Shown here in pieces: positions 54,705-62,555 of a DNA stretch of 64,000 nucleotides. The stretch is taken from the NCBI GenBank assembly GCA_963925495.1, contig CAWUST010000006.1, positions 1-64,000 of the forward strand, written 5' to 3'. This DNA comes from UBA2108 sp963925495. GTDB taxonomy: Bacteria > Bacteroidota > Bacteroidia > Flavobacteriales_G > Salibacteraceae. Every line of letters starts with the position of its first letter. Within the stretch, counting starts at the first letter, position 1. The position numbers and the translations under genes are program-made. The notes below the pieces were generated by a model. It ran no database searches, was not told the origin of the DNA, and saw nothing but the letters and a program-made list of their open reading frames with translations.

Positions 54705-55743
54705 GCTTTTTTTTTCCTTGAAGTTGACGCTCCATGGCGTCTATTTTGTTTTTAATTTTTGGGAATGATCTAAACAACACATACGAGCGTTGAAAGTCTC
54801 TCACTTTAATGGCGGGTGAACCTTGCCACAAAGAATTTTCTTCTTCTATGGATTTTCCAATTCCAGATTGCGCTGCTATTTTTACACCATCTGCAATGCT
54901 TAAATGTCCTACTATACCCACTTGACCTCCAACCATGCAGTTTTTGCCAATTTTTGCCGAACCAGCAACACCACATTGTGCTGCCATAACGGTATTTTCA
55001 CCTATTTCAACGTTGTGACCAATTTGAATTAGGTTATCTAGTTTCACTCCTTTTCGGATTAAAGTGCTTCCTAAAGTACCTCTATCAATAGTAGTGTTTG
55101 AGCCAATTTCTACATGGTCTTCAATAACTACGTTACCTATGTGTACAACCTTTTGGTAGTTATTCATACTACTTGGGGCAAACCCAAATCCATCGCCGCC
55201 AATTATAGCACCGCTATAAATCGAACAATTGTTTCCAATAACACAATCGTCTTGCACAGTTGCATTTGCCAAAATAGTTGTGCTATCTCCAATCTTCACA
55301 TTGTCGCCTAAGCTTACATTCGAATTTATTCTTACTCGATCTCCCAGGACACAATTTTCACCGATATACACATTAGCACCTACATAAACCGATTCGCCCA
55401 AAGTGGCTGATTCAGATACAAAAGCCGAAGGATGAACCCCCGTTTTACTGTTTTTATATGCTTGATAAGCTTGGAGGAGTTTACCAAAACTCATTCTTGC
55501 ATCATCAACTCTTACCAGAGTTAAAGTAGGTTTTATGGGTTTGGTTAATTTGTACGATTTGTCAACTATTGCAATGGATGCATTGGTGTTGTAAAGGTGC
55601 TCTTGGTAGGTCAAATTAGACAGAAAAGTTATGCTCTCAGGAACACCTTCTTCTATTTTGGCCAATTTAGTAACAACTTCGTCCTCGTTTCCCTCTACGA
55701 TACCGTCGAGTAATCCTGCTATTTGTTGGGCGTTAAATTCCAT
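54694..55743 (-). CDS. lpxD: UDP-3-O-acylglucosamine N-acyltransferase LpxD
   Basis: This 349-residue protein has an N-terminal uridine-binding domain (about 1-100, ITFLSNLTYQEHLYNTNASI) and hexapeptide repeats. The conserved GGDGFGFAP and the catalytic His in LDNLIQIGHNVEIGENTVMA are present. It has a canonical C-terminus (VRDFQRSYVLFRSFPKI) and is the main LpxD; the copy at 50237 is more divergent. It is the first gene of lpxD - lpxC/fabZ - lpxA. Confidence 0.95.
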   Translation of the reverse strand: MEFNAQQIAGLLDGIVEGNEDEVVTKLAKIEEGVPESITFLSNLTYQEHLYNTNASIAIVDKSYKLTKPIKPTLTLVRVDDARMSFGKLLQAYQAYKNSKTGVHPSAFVSESATLGESVYVGANVYIGENCVLGDRVRINSNVSLGDNVKIGDSTTILANATVQDDCVIGNNCSIYSGAIIGGDGFGFAPSSMNNYQKVVHIGNVVIEDHVEIGSNTTIDRGTLGSTLIRKGVKLDNLIQIGHNVEIGENTVMAAQCGVAGSAKIGKNCMVGGQVGIVGHLSIADGVKIAAQSGIGKSIEEENSLWQGSPAIKVRDFQRSYVLFRSFPKIKNKIDAMERQLQGKKKHER

Positions 55744-55825
55744 TCAAATATTTAAACTAATTTATGAAAATCAGTGAGTTACGGTCACCTTGTTTTAAGT
55801 TTCAATTTTCTCAAAAATAAAGAAT

Positions 55826-55850
55826 CTAAAAAGCCTCATTTTTAGGCTCT
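55826..55850 (-). terminator. Terminator after the HD phosphohydrolase gene
   Basis: On the minus strand AGCCT-AAAAATG-AGGCT followed by TTTTAG forms a 5-bp stem with a T-run, about 110 nt after the HD gene stop. The rest of the 55744-55959 gap shows nothing else recognisable. Confidence 0.5.
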
Positions 55851-55959
55851 TTCAAACTTTTCAACAAAAATAGAATTAAACTAAGGATTGGCTATAAATA
55901 ATGTTTCCAGGAGTGCAATTTTTTCGGTTATTTGAGGAAGAAATAATTTTTTTTGGCTG

Positions 55960-57207
55960 CTAAATTCCCCTCCCTTTCGGATAACAAAAGAAATACTTAA
56001 TCACTGGTTCTGCTAATGCCGAAATGTTTAGCAAATCAGCTGCAGAGGCAATATCTTTTACCGATCCATCTTTATACAATAAATTAATCCCAAATTTGTC
56101 ATTGATATAAGCCCTGTTGTCTATGCTTTTAGAAAATACAAAGTATTTCGCTTCATCCAAACTAATTTTATTTTTCGCTGCTACTTCAGATACAAGTTTG
56201 TTTATTTCCAGTTCTGTAAATGGATTTTTTTGAAGTTTAATTTTCAATAAGTTTCTGTTTACTAACTGAGTAGAAAGTTTAGAAAGAACAAAATCGCCAG
56301 AATTCATCCATTGTTTTATAGCTCCCAATACATCATAATCATCCAGTTGCGAAAAGGAGTCGAGTAAGTCATTTCTGGTTTTAAAATCACCTTTATTTAT
56401 TTTTTCATATAGAAATATACGTAATGAATTTGAGCACGGTAAAACTGTTCCTTGTAATGCAAGTTCCTTGGCACGACCTAAAATTCTCATGAGCATGTTC
56501 TCGGCTGATAATACCGTTTTGTGAAGATAAACTTGCCAGTACATTAATCGTCGTGCTACCAGAAATTTTTCAATGGAATAAATGCCTTTTGCCTCAATTA
56601 CCAGATTGTCTTTGTAGACATTCATCATTTTAATGATGCGATCGGAACCAACAATTCCTTCTGTAACTCCTGTAAAAAAACTATCTCTTCTTAAGTAGTC
56701 CAATCGGTCGATATCGAGTTGACTGCTTACTAGCTGGTTTAAATATTTTTTTGGATGTTCGTTTTTGAAAATTTGAATGGCAATATCTAATTTTCCTCCA
56801 AAATTTTTGTTTAACCTGTCCATAAAAAGTAACGAAAGTTCTTCGTGGCTCACTTCCGGGACAATGGTATTTTCTAGAGTATGTGAGAATGGGCCGTGCC
56901 CAATGTCGTGCAATAAAATGGCAATGGTCACACCCAATGCTTCGTCTTCCGAAATTTCATGTCCTTTTTGTCGAAGAGTATCGATGGCTTTTCCCATTAA
57001 ATACATTGCGCCCAGTGCATGTTGAAAACGAGTATGGTTGGCTCCACTATAAACCAAGTTGGTTAACCCTAATTGAGATATCCGCCTTAATCGTTGAAAA
57101 TAAGGGTGTTCTATTAAATCGAAAATTAATTCGTTATTAATTGTAATAAACCCATAAATTGGATCGTTAAGGATTTTTCTTTTGCTATTGTATTGCGAAG
57201 GATTCAC
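55960..57207 (-). CDS. HD-domain phosphohydrolase (dGTPase-like)
   Basis: This 415-residue enzyme has the HD metal site: FQHALGAMYLMGKAID supplies the first His, ILLHDIGHGPFSHTLENTI the HD pair, and LVSSQLDIDRLDYLRRDSFF the last Asp. It resembles the YwfO/dNTPase group acting on (deoxy)nucleoside phosphates. The start appears to be GTG 57207; no in-frame ATG precedes the conserved ILNDPIYGFI segment. It is divergent from porX with about 90 nt between them. Confidence 0.88.
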   Translation of the reverse strand: MNPSQYNSKRKILNDPIYGFITINNELIFDLIEHPYFQRLRRISQLGLTNLVYSGANHTRFQHALGAMYLMGKAIDTLRQKGHEISEDEALGVTIAILLHDIGHGPFSHTLENTIVPEVSHEELSLLFMDRLNKNFGGKLDIAIQIFKNEHPKKYLNQLVSSQLDIDRLDYLRRDSFFTGVTEGIVGSDRIIKMMNVYKDNLVIEAKGIYSIEKFLVARRLMYWQVYLHKTVLSAENMLMRILGRAKELALQGTVLPCSNSLRIFLYEKINKGDFKTRNDLLDSFSQLDDYDVLGAIKQWMNSGDFVLSKLSTQLVNRNLLKIKLQKNPFTELEINKLVSEVAAKNKISLDEAKYFVFSKSIDNRAYINDKFGINLLYKDGSVKDIASAADLLNISALAEPVIKYFFCYPKGRGI

Positions 57208-57223
57208 AGTGAAAATTTAATTC

Positions 57224-57231
57224 ACAAAAAT
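57224..57231 (-). promoter_or_regulatory. -7 box of the HD phosphohydrolase gene
   Basis: TATTTTTG on the minus strand, 16 nt before the GTG start. Confidence 0.45.
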
Positions 57232-57300
57232 ATGCGCTTAGAGTTGAAATTGATTGAAATTTGAATTTCTAACTGCTTAATAATTGAGAAAACGAAATTG

Positions 57301-58845
57301 ATGGGAGAAATAAACATTTTATGGGCCGATGATGAAATAGATCTTTTAAAGCCACATGTACTTTTTTTAGAAGATAAAGGCTATAAAGTTTTTACTACCA
57401 ATAGCGGAGATGAAGCCCTAGAATACTTGGAATACCAGACAATTGATATTGTTTTTTTGGATGAACAAATGCCCGGCTTAAGCGGTTTGGATACTTTGCA
57501 GCAGGTAAAAGAGAAGTTTCCGTCCTTGCCGGTGGTTATGATTACAAAAAGTGAGGAAGAGCATATCATGGAAGATGCAATTGGCTCTAAAATCTCCGAT
57601 TATTTAATAAAACCGGTAAATCCAAATCAGATATTGCTTTCTATTAAAAAGAATTTGGATGTAAAAAAATTGGTGAGCGAAAAAACCACTTCGGATTATC
57701 AACGAGAATTCCGAAACCTTTCTATGCGCATCAATGATGATTTGGAAGAAGAAGATTGGGTGGGTGTTTATAAGAAATTGGTCCATTGGGAGCACGAGTT
57801 AGATAGCTCAAACGATGATAGCATGGAAGAAATATTGGCCATGCAAAAAAGTGATGCTAACAATGCGTTTTGTCGCTTCTATGAAGAGAATTATACCGAT
57901 TGGATAGAAGGAGCTGATTTTGCTCCGGTTATGTCTCACACTGTTTTCCCAAAAAAAGTTTTGCCTTTGATAAATGCGGATAGCGATGAAACCGTTGTAG
58001 TTATTTGTATTGACAACATTCGATTTGATCAATGGCGAGCCATTCGCCCTTCACTTACAGATTTCTATAGAGTAGAAGAGGAAGGTGTTTATTTTTCCAT
58101 AGTTCCAACAGCAACTTCTTTTTCAAGAAATGCACTGTTCTCCGGGTTATTACCCACCGAAATAGAGCAGCGTTTTGGTAAACAGTGGGGCAATGAGGAT
58201 GGATTTACCCACGAAGCAGATTTGTTGGACGGTATGCTTGCATTGAATGGAAAACAATGTAAAAGTGATTTCGTGAAAATTAATAACTTGGAGGAAGGTA
58301 AAAAATTGGCAGATAAAATTGATGAATACCTTCACAATAATTTATTGGTAATTAGCTACAATTTTGTGGATACTCTTACACATGCCAAAACCGAATTGGA
58401 TATGATAAAAGAACTAGCAGACGATGAGGCGGCTTACCGATCAGTTACAAGTTCGTGGTTCGAGCATTCGCCTTTGTTGGATATTATTAAAACTTTGGCC
58501 GAAAAGAAAATTAAAGTTGTTTTAACAACAGACCACGGGAGCATACGAGTGAAAAACCCAATAAAAGTTATTGGAGATAGAAATACCAATACAAACCTGA
58601 GATATAAAGCTGGTAAAAATCTGGATTATCCAGCTAAACAAGTGTTTGAAGTGCATAATCCAGAACAGGCACATTTACCAAAGCACAATGTAAGCACTCG
58701 CTATATTTTTGCCCGAGGCGAAGACTTTTTTGTATATCCAAATAATTACAATCATTTTGCTAATTATTATAAAAACACATTTCAGCATGGTGGTATTTCT
58801 ATGGAAGAAGTGTTATGTCCAGTAGTTTTATTAAGCCCAAAGTAA
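57301..58845 (+). CDS. porX: PorX, response regulator with PglZ-type phosphatase domain (T9SS regulator)
   Basis: This 514-residue protein has a receiver domain (about 1-120) with acidic pair Asp10-Asp11, phosphoacceptor Asp54 in IVFLDEQMPGLSGLD, and the conserved Lys in DYLIKPVNPNQIL. The C-terminal PglZ/alkaline-phosphatase-like domain (about 200-514) includes VVVICIDNIRFDQW, the Thr in VPTATSFSRNALFSGLLP and KVVLTTDHGSIRVKNP with metal ligands. PorX is phosphorylated by PorY and controls type IX secretion genes. The ATG at 57301 is preferred to the TTG one codon upstream. tsaE begins directly after its stop. Confidence 0.93.
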   Translation: MGEINILWADDEIDLLKPHVLFLEDKGYKVFTTNSGDEALEYLEYQTIDIVFLDEQMPGLSGLDTLQQVKEKFPSLPVVMITKSEEEHIMEDAIGSKISDYLIKPVNPNQILLSIKKNLDVKKLVSEKTTSDYQREFRNLSMRINDDLEEEDWVGVYKKLVHWEHELDSSNDDSMEEILAMQKSDANNAFCRFYEENYTDWIEGADFAPVMSHTVFPKKVLPLINADSDETVVVICIDNIRFDQWRAIRPSLTDFYRVEEEGVYFSIVPTATSFSRNALFSGLLPTEIEQRFGKQWGNEDGFTHEADLLDGMLALNGKQCKSDFVKINNLEEGKKLADKIDEYLHNNLLVISYNFVDTLTHAKTELDMIKELADDEAAYRSVTSSWFEHSPLLDIIKTLAEKKIKVVLTTDHGSIRVKNPIKVIGDRNTNTNLRYKAGKNLDYPAKQVFEVHNPEQAHLPKHNVSTRYIFARGEDFFVYPNNYNHFANYYKNTFQHGGISMEEVLCPVVLLSPK

Positions 58846-59274
58846 ATGTCTAAAACTTGGGAACATCTTAAGTTGAGTGACCTGGAAAAAACAGGAAAAG
58901 AACTTTTAGAGGCATATCCAAAAGAAAGGATTTATGCCTTTGTAGGGAAAATGGGAGCTGGTAAAACCACTTTTATAAAAGCACTGTGCTGTTCACTCGG
59001 GGTGGAAGAAGAGGTAAGTAGCCCTACTTTTTCTTTGGTAAATGAGTACAGGGGTAGTGTAGAGAAAACTATTTTTCATTTTGATTTTTATAGAATTGAA
59101 ACCGAAACCGAGGCTTATGATATTGGTTTAGAAGAATATTTAGATTCTGGAAATTACTGTTTTATAGAATGGCCGGATAAAATTGACTCTTTGTTGCCAC
59201 CAAGTTTTGTGCTGATAAAGATTAAGGAATTGGAGGGTAAAAGAGAAATAGAATCTAATTTGATTTTGGACTAG
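58846..59274 (+). CDS. tsaE: tRNA threonylcarbamoyladenosine synthesis ATPase TsaE
   Basis: This 142-residue P-loop ATPase has AFVGKMGAGKTTFIKALC (Walker A), SSPTFSLVNEYRG and FHFDFYRIETETEAYDIGLE, with the typical FIEWPDKI near the end. It forms a complex with TsaB and TsaD to make t6A37 in tRNA. It starts immediately after the porX stop and is probably co-transcribed with it. Confidence 0.94.
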   Translation: MSKTWEHLKLSDLEKTGKELLEAYPKERIYAFVGKMGAGKTTFIKALCCSLGVEEEVSSPTFSLVNEYRGSVEKTIFHFDFYRIETETEAYDIGLEEYLDSGNYCFIEWPDKIDSLLPPSFVLIKIKELEGKREIESNLILD

Positions 59275-59294
59275 CTTCTTACCCTTAGGTTTTT

Positions 59295-59302
59295 TATTTT
59301 TG
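59295..59302 (+). promoter_or_regulatory. -7 box of ald
   Basis: TATTTTTG matches TAnnTTTG and lies only 4 nt before the ald ATG, so the transcript would be leaderless. Confidence 0.45.
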
Positions 59303-59306
59303 AAGA

Positions 59307-60527
59307 ATGAACTTATCGTCTGGTGAACTCAAAAAACTTTCAGAATCGGCTGCGTTTTCGCCCAAAGAACAACTACAAGCATTAGAGGAAAAAGAAGAGA
59401 CCATTTTTTTTGGGGTTCCTAAAGAAAAATCATTTCAAGAGCGGAGAGTTGCATTAACTCCTGATGGAGTTGCGCTACTAGTTGCTCATGGTCATAGGGT
59501 AATGATAGAAAAAGGTGCCGGTGAAGGTTCTAATTTTGATGACAACGAATACATACAGGCGGGTGCGCAAATTCAAGAAGATGTAACTAAAGTTTATAGA
59601 GCTAATATTTTATTGAAAATTGCTCCTCCTTCTTTTCAAGAAATTGAAATGATGCAAAGGGGTCAAACTTTAATTTCTGCCTTGCAACTTTCGACACAAC
59701 CAAAGGATTCACTTCAAAAACTAGCTCAAAAAAACATTACTGCCATAGCATGGGATTTTATTCAAGATGATGATGGAGTTTATCCTATTGTTAGAGCAAT
59801 GGGTGAAATAGCTGGAAATACTTCCATTTTAATTGCAGCAGAATTAATGAGTCAGGCACCGGGGAGTAGCAAAGCAATGTTTGGTGGAATAACGGGTGTG
59901 CCGCCTACCGAAGTGGTAATTATTGGTGCAGGAACAGTTGGTGAATATGCAACCAGAGCCGCACTCGGTTTAGGTGCTAGCGTTAAAGTTTTTGATCAAT
60001 CCATGTACAAATTAAGGAGGCTTCAAAACGATATTGGTCAACGAATAAATACGTGCACCATGCACCCGGAAACTTTGGCTGAGGCACTTATTAATTGTGA
60101 TGTGGCAATTGGTGCAGTACGCTCAGATAGTGGTCGTTCGCCTTGTTTGGTTACCGAAGAAATGGTGAATAATATGAAATATGGTGCTGTAATAGTTGAT
60201 GTTTCCATAGATCAGGGAGGATGTTTCGAAACTTCTGAAGTTACCACCCATGAACATCCTATAAATGTGAAATACGAAGTAATTCATTATGGCGTACCTA
60301 ATATTCCTAGTCGTGTTTCTAGAACTGCTTCTAAAGCATTGAGTAATATTTTCTCACCTATTCTAATAAAATTTGGAGCTCAAGGAAGTTTGGCTAATGT
60401 TCTTAGAAATTTTAAAGGGGTTAGAAATGGGGTTTACCTTTATAAAGGAACTTTAACAAGTCCCGCACTCGGAAATGCATTTGATTTGCCACACAAAGAT
60501 TTGAACATCCTTTTAGGGATGTTCTAA
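59307..60527 (+). CDS. ald: Alanine dehydrogenase
   Basis: This 406-residue enzyme of the alanine dehydrogenase/PntA family interconverts L-alanine and pyruvate with NAD. It has FFGVPKEKSFQERRVALTPD at the substrate site, VVIIGAGTVGEYATRAALGL (NAD loop), AIGAVRSDSGRSPCLVTEEM and GAVIVDVSIDQGGCFETSEV. A 30-residue N-terminal extension precedes the catalytic core, as in other Bacteroidota copies. Confidence 0.9.
   Translation: MNLSSGELKKLSESAAFSPKEQLQALEEKEETIFFGVPKEKSFQERRVALTPDGVALLVAHGHRVMIEKGAGEGSNFDDNEYIQAGAQIQEDVTKVYRANILLKIAPPSFQEIEMMQRGQTLISALQLSTQPKDSLQKLAQKNITAIAWDFIQDDDGVYPIVRAMGEIAGNTSILIAAELMSQAPGSSKAMFGGITGVPPTEVVIIGAGTVGEYATRAALGLGASVKVFDQSMYKLRRLQNDIGQRINTCTMHPETLAEALINCDVAIGAVRSDSGRSPCLVTEEMVNNMKYGAVIVDVSIDQGGCFETSEVTTHEHPINVKYEVIHYGVPNIPSRVSRTASKALSNIFSPILIKFGAQGSLANVLRNFKGVRNGVYLYKGTLTSPALGNAFDLPHKDLNILLGMF
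60503..60524 (+). terminator. Hairpin overlapping the ald stop region
   Basis: GAACATCC-TTTTAG-GGATGTTC forms a perfect 8-bp stem in the last codons of ald. No T-run follows, so it may act as an mRNA-stabilising or weak termination hairpin. Confidence 0.35.
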
Positions 60528-60540
60528 AAAACATTTAACT

Positions 60541-60939
60541 GTGGCGAGGCGATTATTGATTTTTTCTGTTGGTTTTTTTATGGGGTGTGTATTGGTTTAC
60601 ACAACTATGTTTAAAGGTACAGACCGTGAGTTTTATGGAAGTTGGTTACCCGAAGGTCGTGTAATTAAAAAATTAAATTCTTCTTTAAATCGAGACCATT
60701 CCAGTTACCAGTGCATTTTAGATAAATCGGGTGTGTTTGAATCTGAAGTAGATGAAATGTTTGTTTCGGGAGATATAGATTTTGAAAAGAGCAATACCGA
60801 ATCGTCCATAAGGAAATACTTTGTTAATGTGGAAATTAATGAGAACAGAAATGTTGTTGCTGAAATTTCATTGGCAAGAGACAGTGCTTGGATTTCCCAA
60901 ATAGGTGTATCTAATCTCAGTTTTAAAGCCTGTGATTAA
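60541..60939 (+). CDS. Conserved membrane-anchored protein (DUF4258-like)
   Basis: This 132-residue protein starts with GTG and an N-terminal membrane anchor (LLIFSVGFFMGCVLVYTTMF). The soluble part has SWLPEGRVIKKL and VSGDIDFEKSNTESSIRKYF, which I associate with a small Bacteroidota family often labelled DUF4258. This assignment is from memory and uncertain. It lies between ald and aroB and overlaps aroB by 8 nt. Confidence 0.75.
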   Translation: MARRLLIFSVGFFMGCVLVYTTMFKGTDREFYGSWLPEGRVIKKLNSSLNRDHSSYQCILDKSGVFESEVDEMFVSGDIDFEKSNTESSIRKYFVNVEINENRNVVAEISLARDSAWISQIGVSNLSFKACD

Positions 60940-61999
60940 AATTGATTCAACATCTTATCCGATAGTTATATCTGAAAATATTTTAGTAGAGTTATCTTCT
61001 TTTATTGAAGAGTATTACGAAGATTATCGCATTCTTATTTTAGTAGATATAAATACAGAAGAACACTGTTTGCCATTATTAGGATGGGTAGAAAATAATA
61101 AACTAAACTCGGCCGATACGCTGTGTATTCCAGTAGGCGAGGAAAGTAAAAGTATAGAGATTATTGCTCAATTGGGTGAGACTTTATTAGAAATAGGCGC
61201 CACTAGAAAAACTTTACTGCTTAATTTGGGTGGGGGAGTAGTTAGTGATTTAGGTGGTTTTTTTGCCTCTACTTTCAAAAGAGGAATTCCATTTATCAAT
61301 TTGCCAACTACTCTATTAGCAATGGTTGATGCCAGTTCTGGCGGTAAAACAGGAGTAAACCTTGGTGTATTTAAAAATCAACTTGGAACTTTTGCCAATC
61401 CAAAAGCGGTTTTTTGTGGGCTCGAATTTTTAGAAACCTTACCCTCTAATGAACTTGTTTCAGGACATGCGGAGGCTTTAAAGCATGGATTAATTGCTGA
61501 CGATAGAATTTTGCATACAATTAAGGACTTCAACTTAACAGAGTTGCCGACGGAGGAATATATTGCCAGTTCCATTAGTATAAAAAATGATATTGTACTC
61601 CAAGATCCATTTGAAAATGGGGCGCGAAAAAAACTAAATTTTGGACATACCGTCGGGCACGCTTTTGAAAGTTTGGCTCTTCGAAAAGAAAAGCCATTAT
61701 TACATGGGGAAGCTGTTGCTGTTGGTATAGTTGTGGAAAGTTTTCTTTCTGTTTTTCATTCTAAATTAAAGAAGGTAGAATTGGATGAAATTAAAACCTA
61801 CATTTTTAGTCAATTTGAGAAGTATAATATTGAAAAAAGTGAAATTAAGGCTTTGATAGAGCTGATGCATTCGGATAAAAAGAATGATGAAAACGGGATA
61901 AATTTCACTCTATTAACGAGAATTGGTGCCTGTGAAATAAATTTTAATCTTACTGACGAGGATGTTTCTCAGGCCCTTGAGTGGTACATGGGTATTTAA
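60932..61999 (+). CDS. aroB: 3-dehydroquinate synthase
   Basis: This 355-residue enzyme converts DAHP to 3-dehydroquinate in the shikimate pathway. It has LLNLGGGVVSDLGGFFASTF, FINLPTTLLAMVDASSGGKT, the metal-ligand segment VSGHAEALKHGLIADD and KLNFGHTVGHAFESLALRKE. The GTG at 60932 (VIKIDSTSYPIVISEN) gives a normal length; an earlier GTG at 60905 would overlap the upstream gene by 35 nt. Confidence 0.94.
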   Translation: MIKIDSTSYPIVISENILVELSSFIEEYYEDYRILILVDINTEEHCLPLLGWVENNKLNSADTLCIPVGEESKSIEIIAQLGETLLEIGATRKTLLLNLGGGVVSDLGGFFASTFKRGIPFINLPTTLLAMVDASSGGKTGVNLGVFKNQLGTFANPKAVFCGLEFLETLPSNELVSGHAEALKHGLIADDRILHTIKDFNLTELPTEEYIASSISIKNDIVLQDPFENGARKKLNFGHTVGHAFESLALRKEKPLLHGEAVAVGIVVESFLSVFHSKLKKVELDEIKTYIFSQFEKYNIEKSEIKALIELMHSDKKNDENGINFTLLTRIGACEINFNLTDEDVSQALEWYMGI

Positions 62000-62088
62000 A
62001 ATTATGCACATTCACCAACTATGTGATTTTTATTACCAATTTTGACCATTATTCCTTTTAATCTTGCCAGCGTAAAACTAAATTCAAA

Positions 62089-62502
62089 ATGGGACTTATA
62101 CCTAAAGGTGCAAAATTGTACAGCATATTGTTTTTAAAGTGCCCGAAGTGCCATGACTCTGCGTTATTTGAAAACAAAAATCTTTATAAAATCGATAAGT
62201 TTTTTAAAATGCCGGAAACTTGCCCTACATGTGGGCAGAAAACAGAGCTTGAGCCTGCTTTTTATTATGGAGCTATGTATGTTTCCTATGGAGTTGGTAT
62301 TGCCTGGATGGTGAGTTTGTTTGTGGCGTTAATGGTTTTGTATCCTGATTTTTCAACTGATTTTTATTTGGTTTTAGCAATTGGAAGTTTAGTTGGTTTA
62401 ACTCCAGTATTTTTTAAATTTTCACGAGTAGTTTGGATCAATTTTTTCGTGGATTACGATAAGAATGCTGTCGGAGAATTCAAAAATGAAAAGCCAAATT
62501 GA
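62089..62502 (+). CDS. DUF983 membrane protein with zinc-ribbon-like cysteines
   Basis: This 137-residue protein has an N-terminal Cys motif (LKCPKCHDSALFENKN; TCPTCGQK) followed by EPAFYYGAMYVSYGVGIAWM and two membrane helices. This is the DUF983 pattern of Bacteroidota and Proteobacteria. The function is unknown. Confidence 0.88.
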   Translation: MGLIPKGAKLYSILFLKCPKCHDSALFENKNLYKIDKFFKMPETCPTCGQKTELEPAFYYGAMYVSYGVGIAWMVSLFVALMVLYPDFSTDFYLVLAIGSLVGLTPVFFKFSRVVWINFFVDYDKNAVGEFKNEKPN

Positions 62503-62528
62503 TTTTATCCATTGATTGTGATTAGTTT

Positions 62529-62536
62529 TACTTTTG
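62529..62536 (+). promoter_or_regulatory. -7 box of the VCBS lipoprotein gene
   Basis: TACTTTTG fits TAnnTTTG and lies 19 nt before the ATG at 62556. Confidence 0.45.
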
Positions 62537-62555
62537 GTTTAATGGGTAAATTTTT

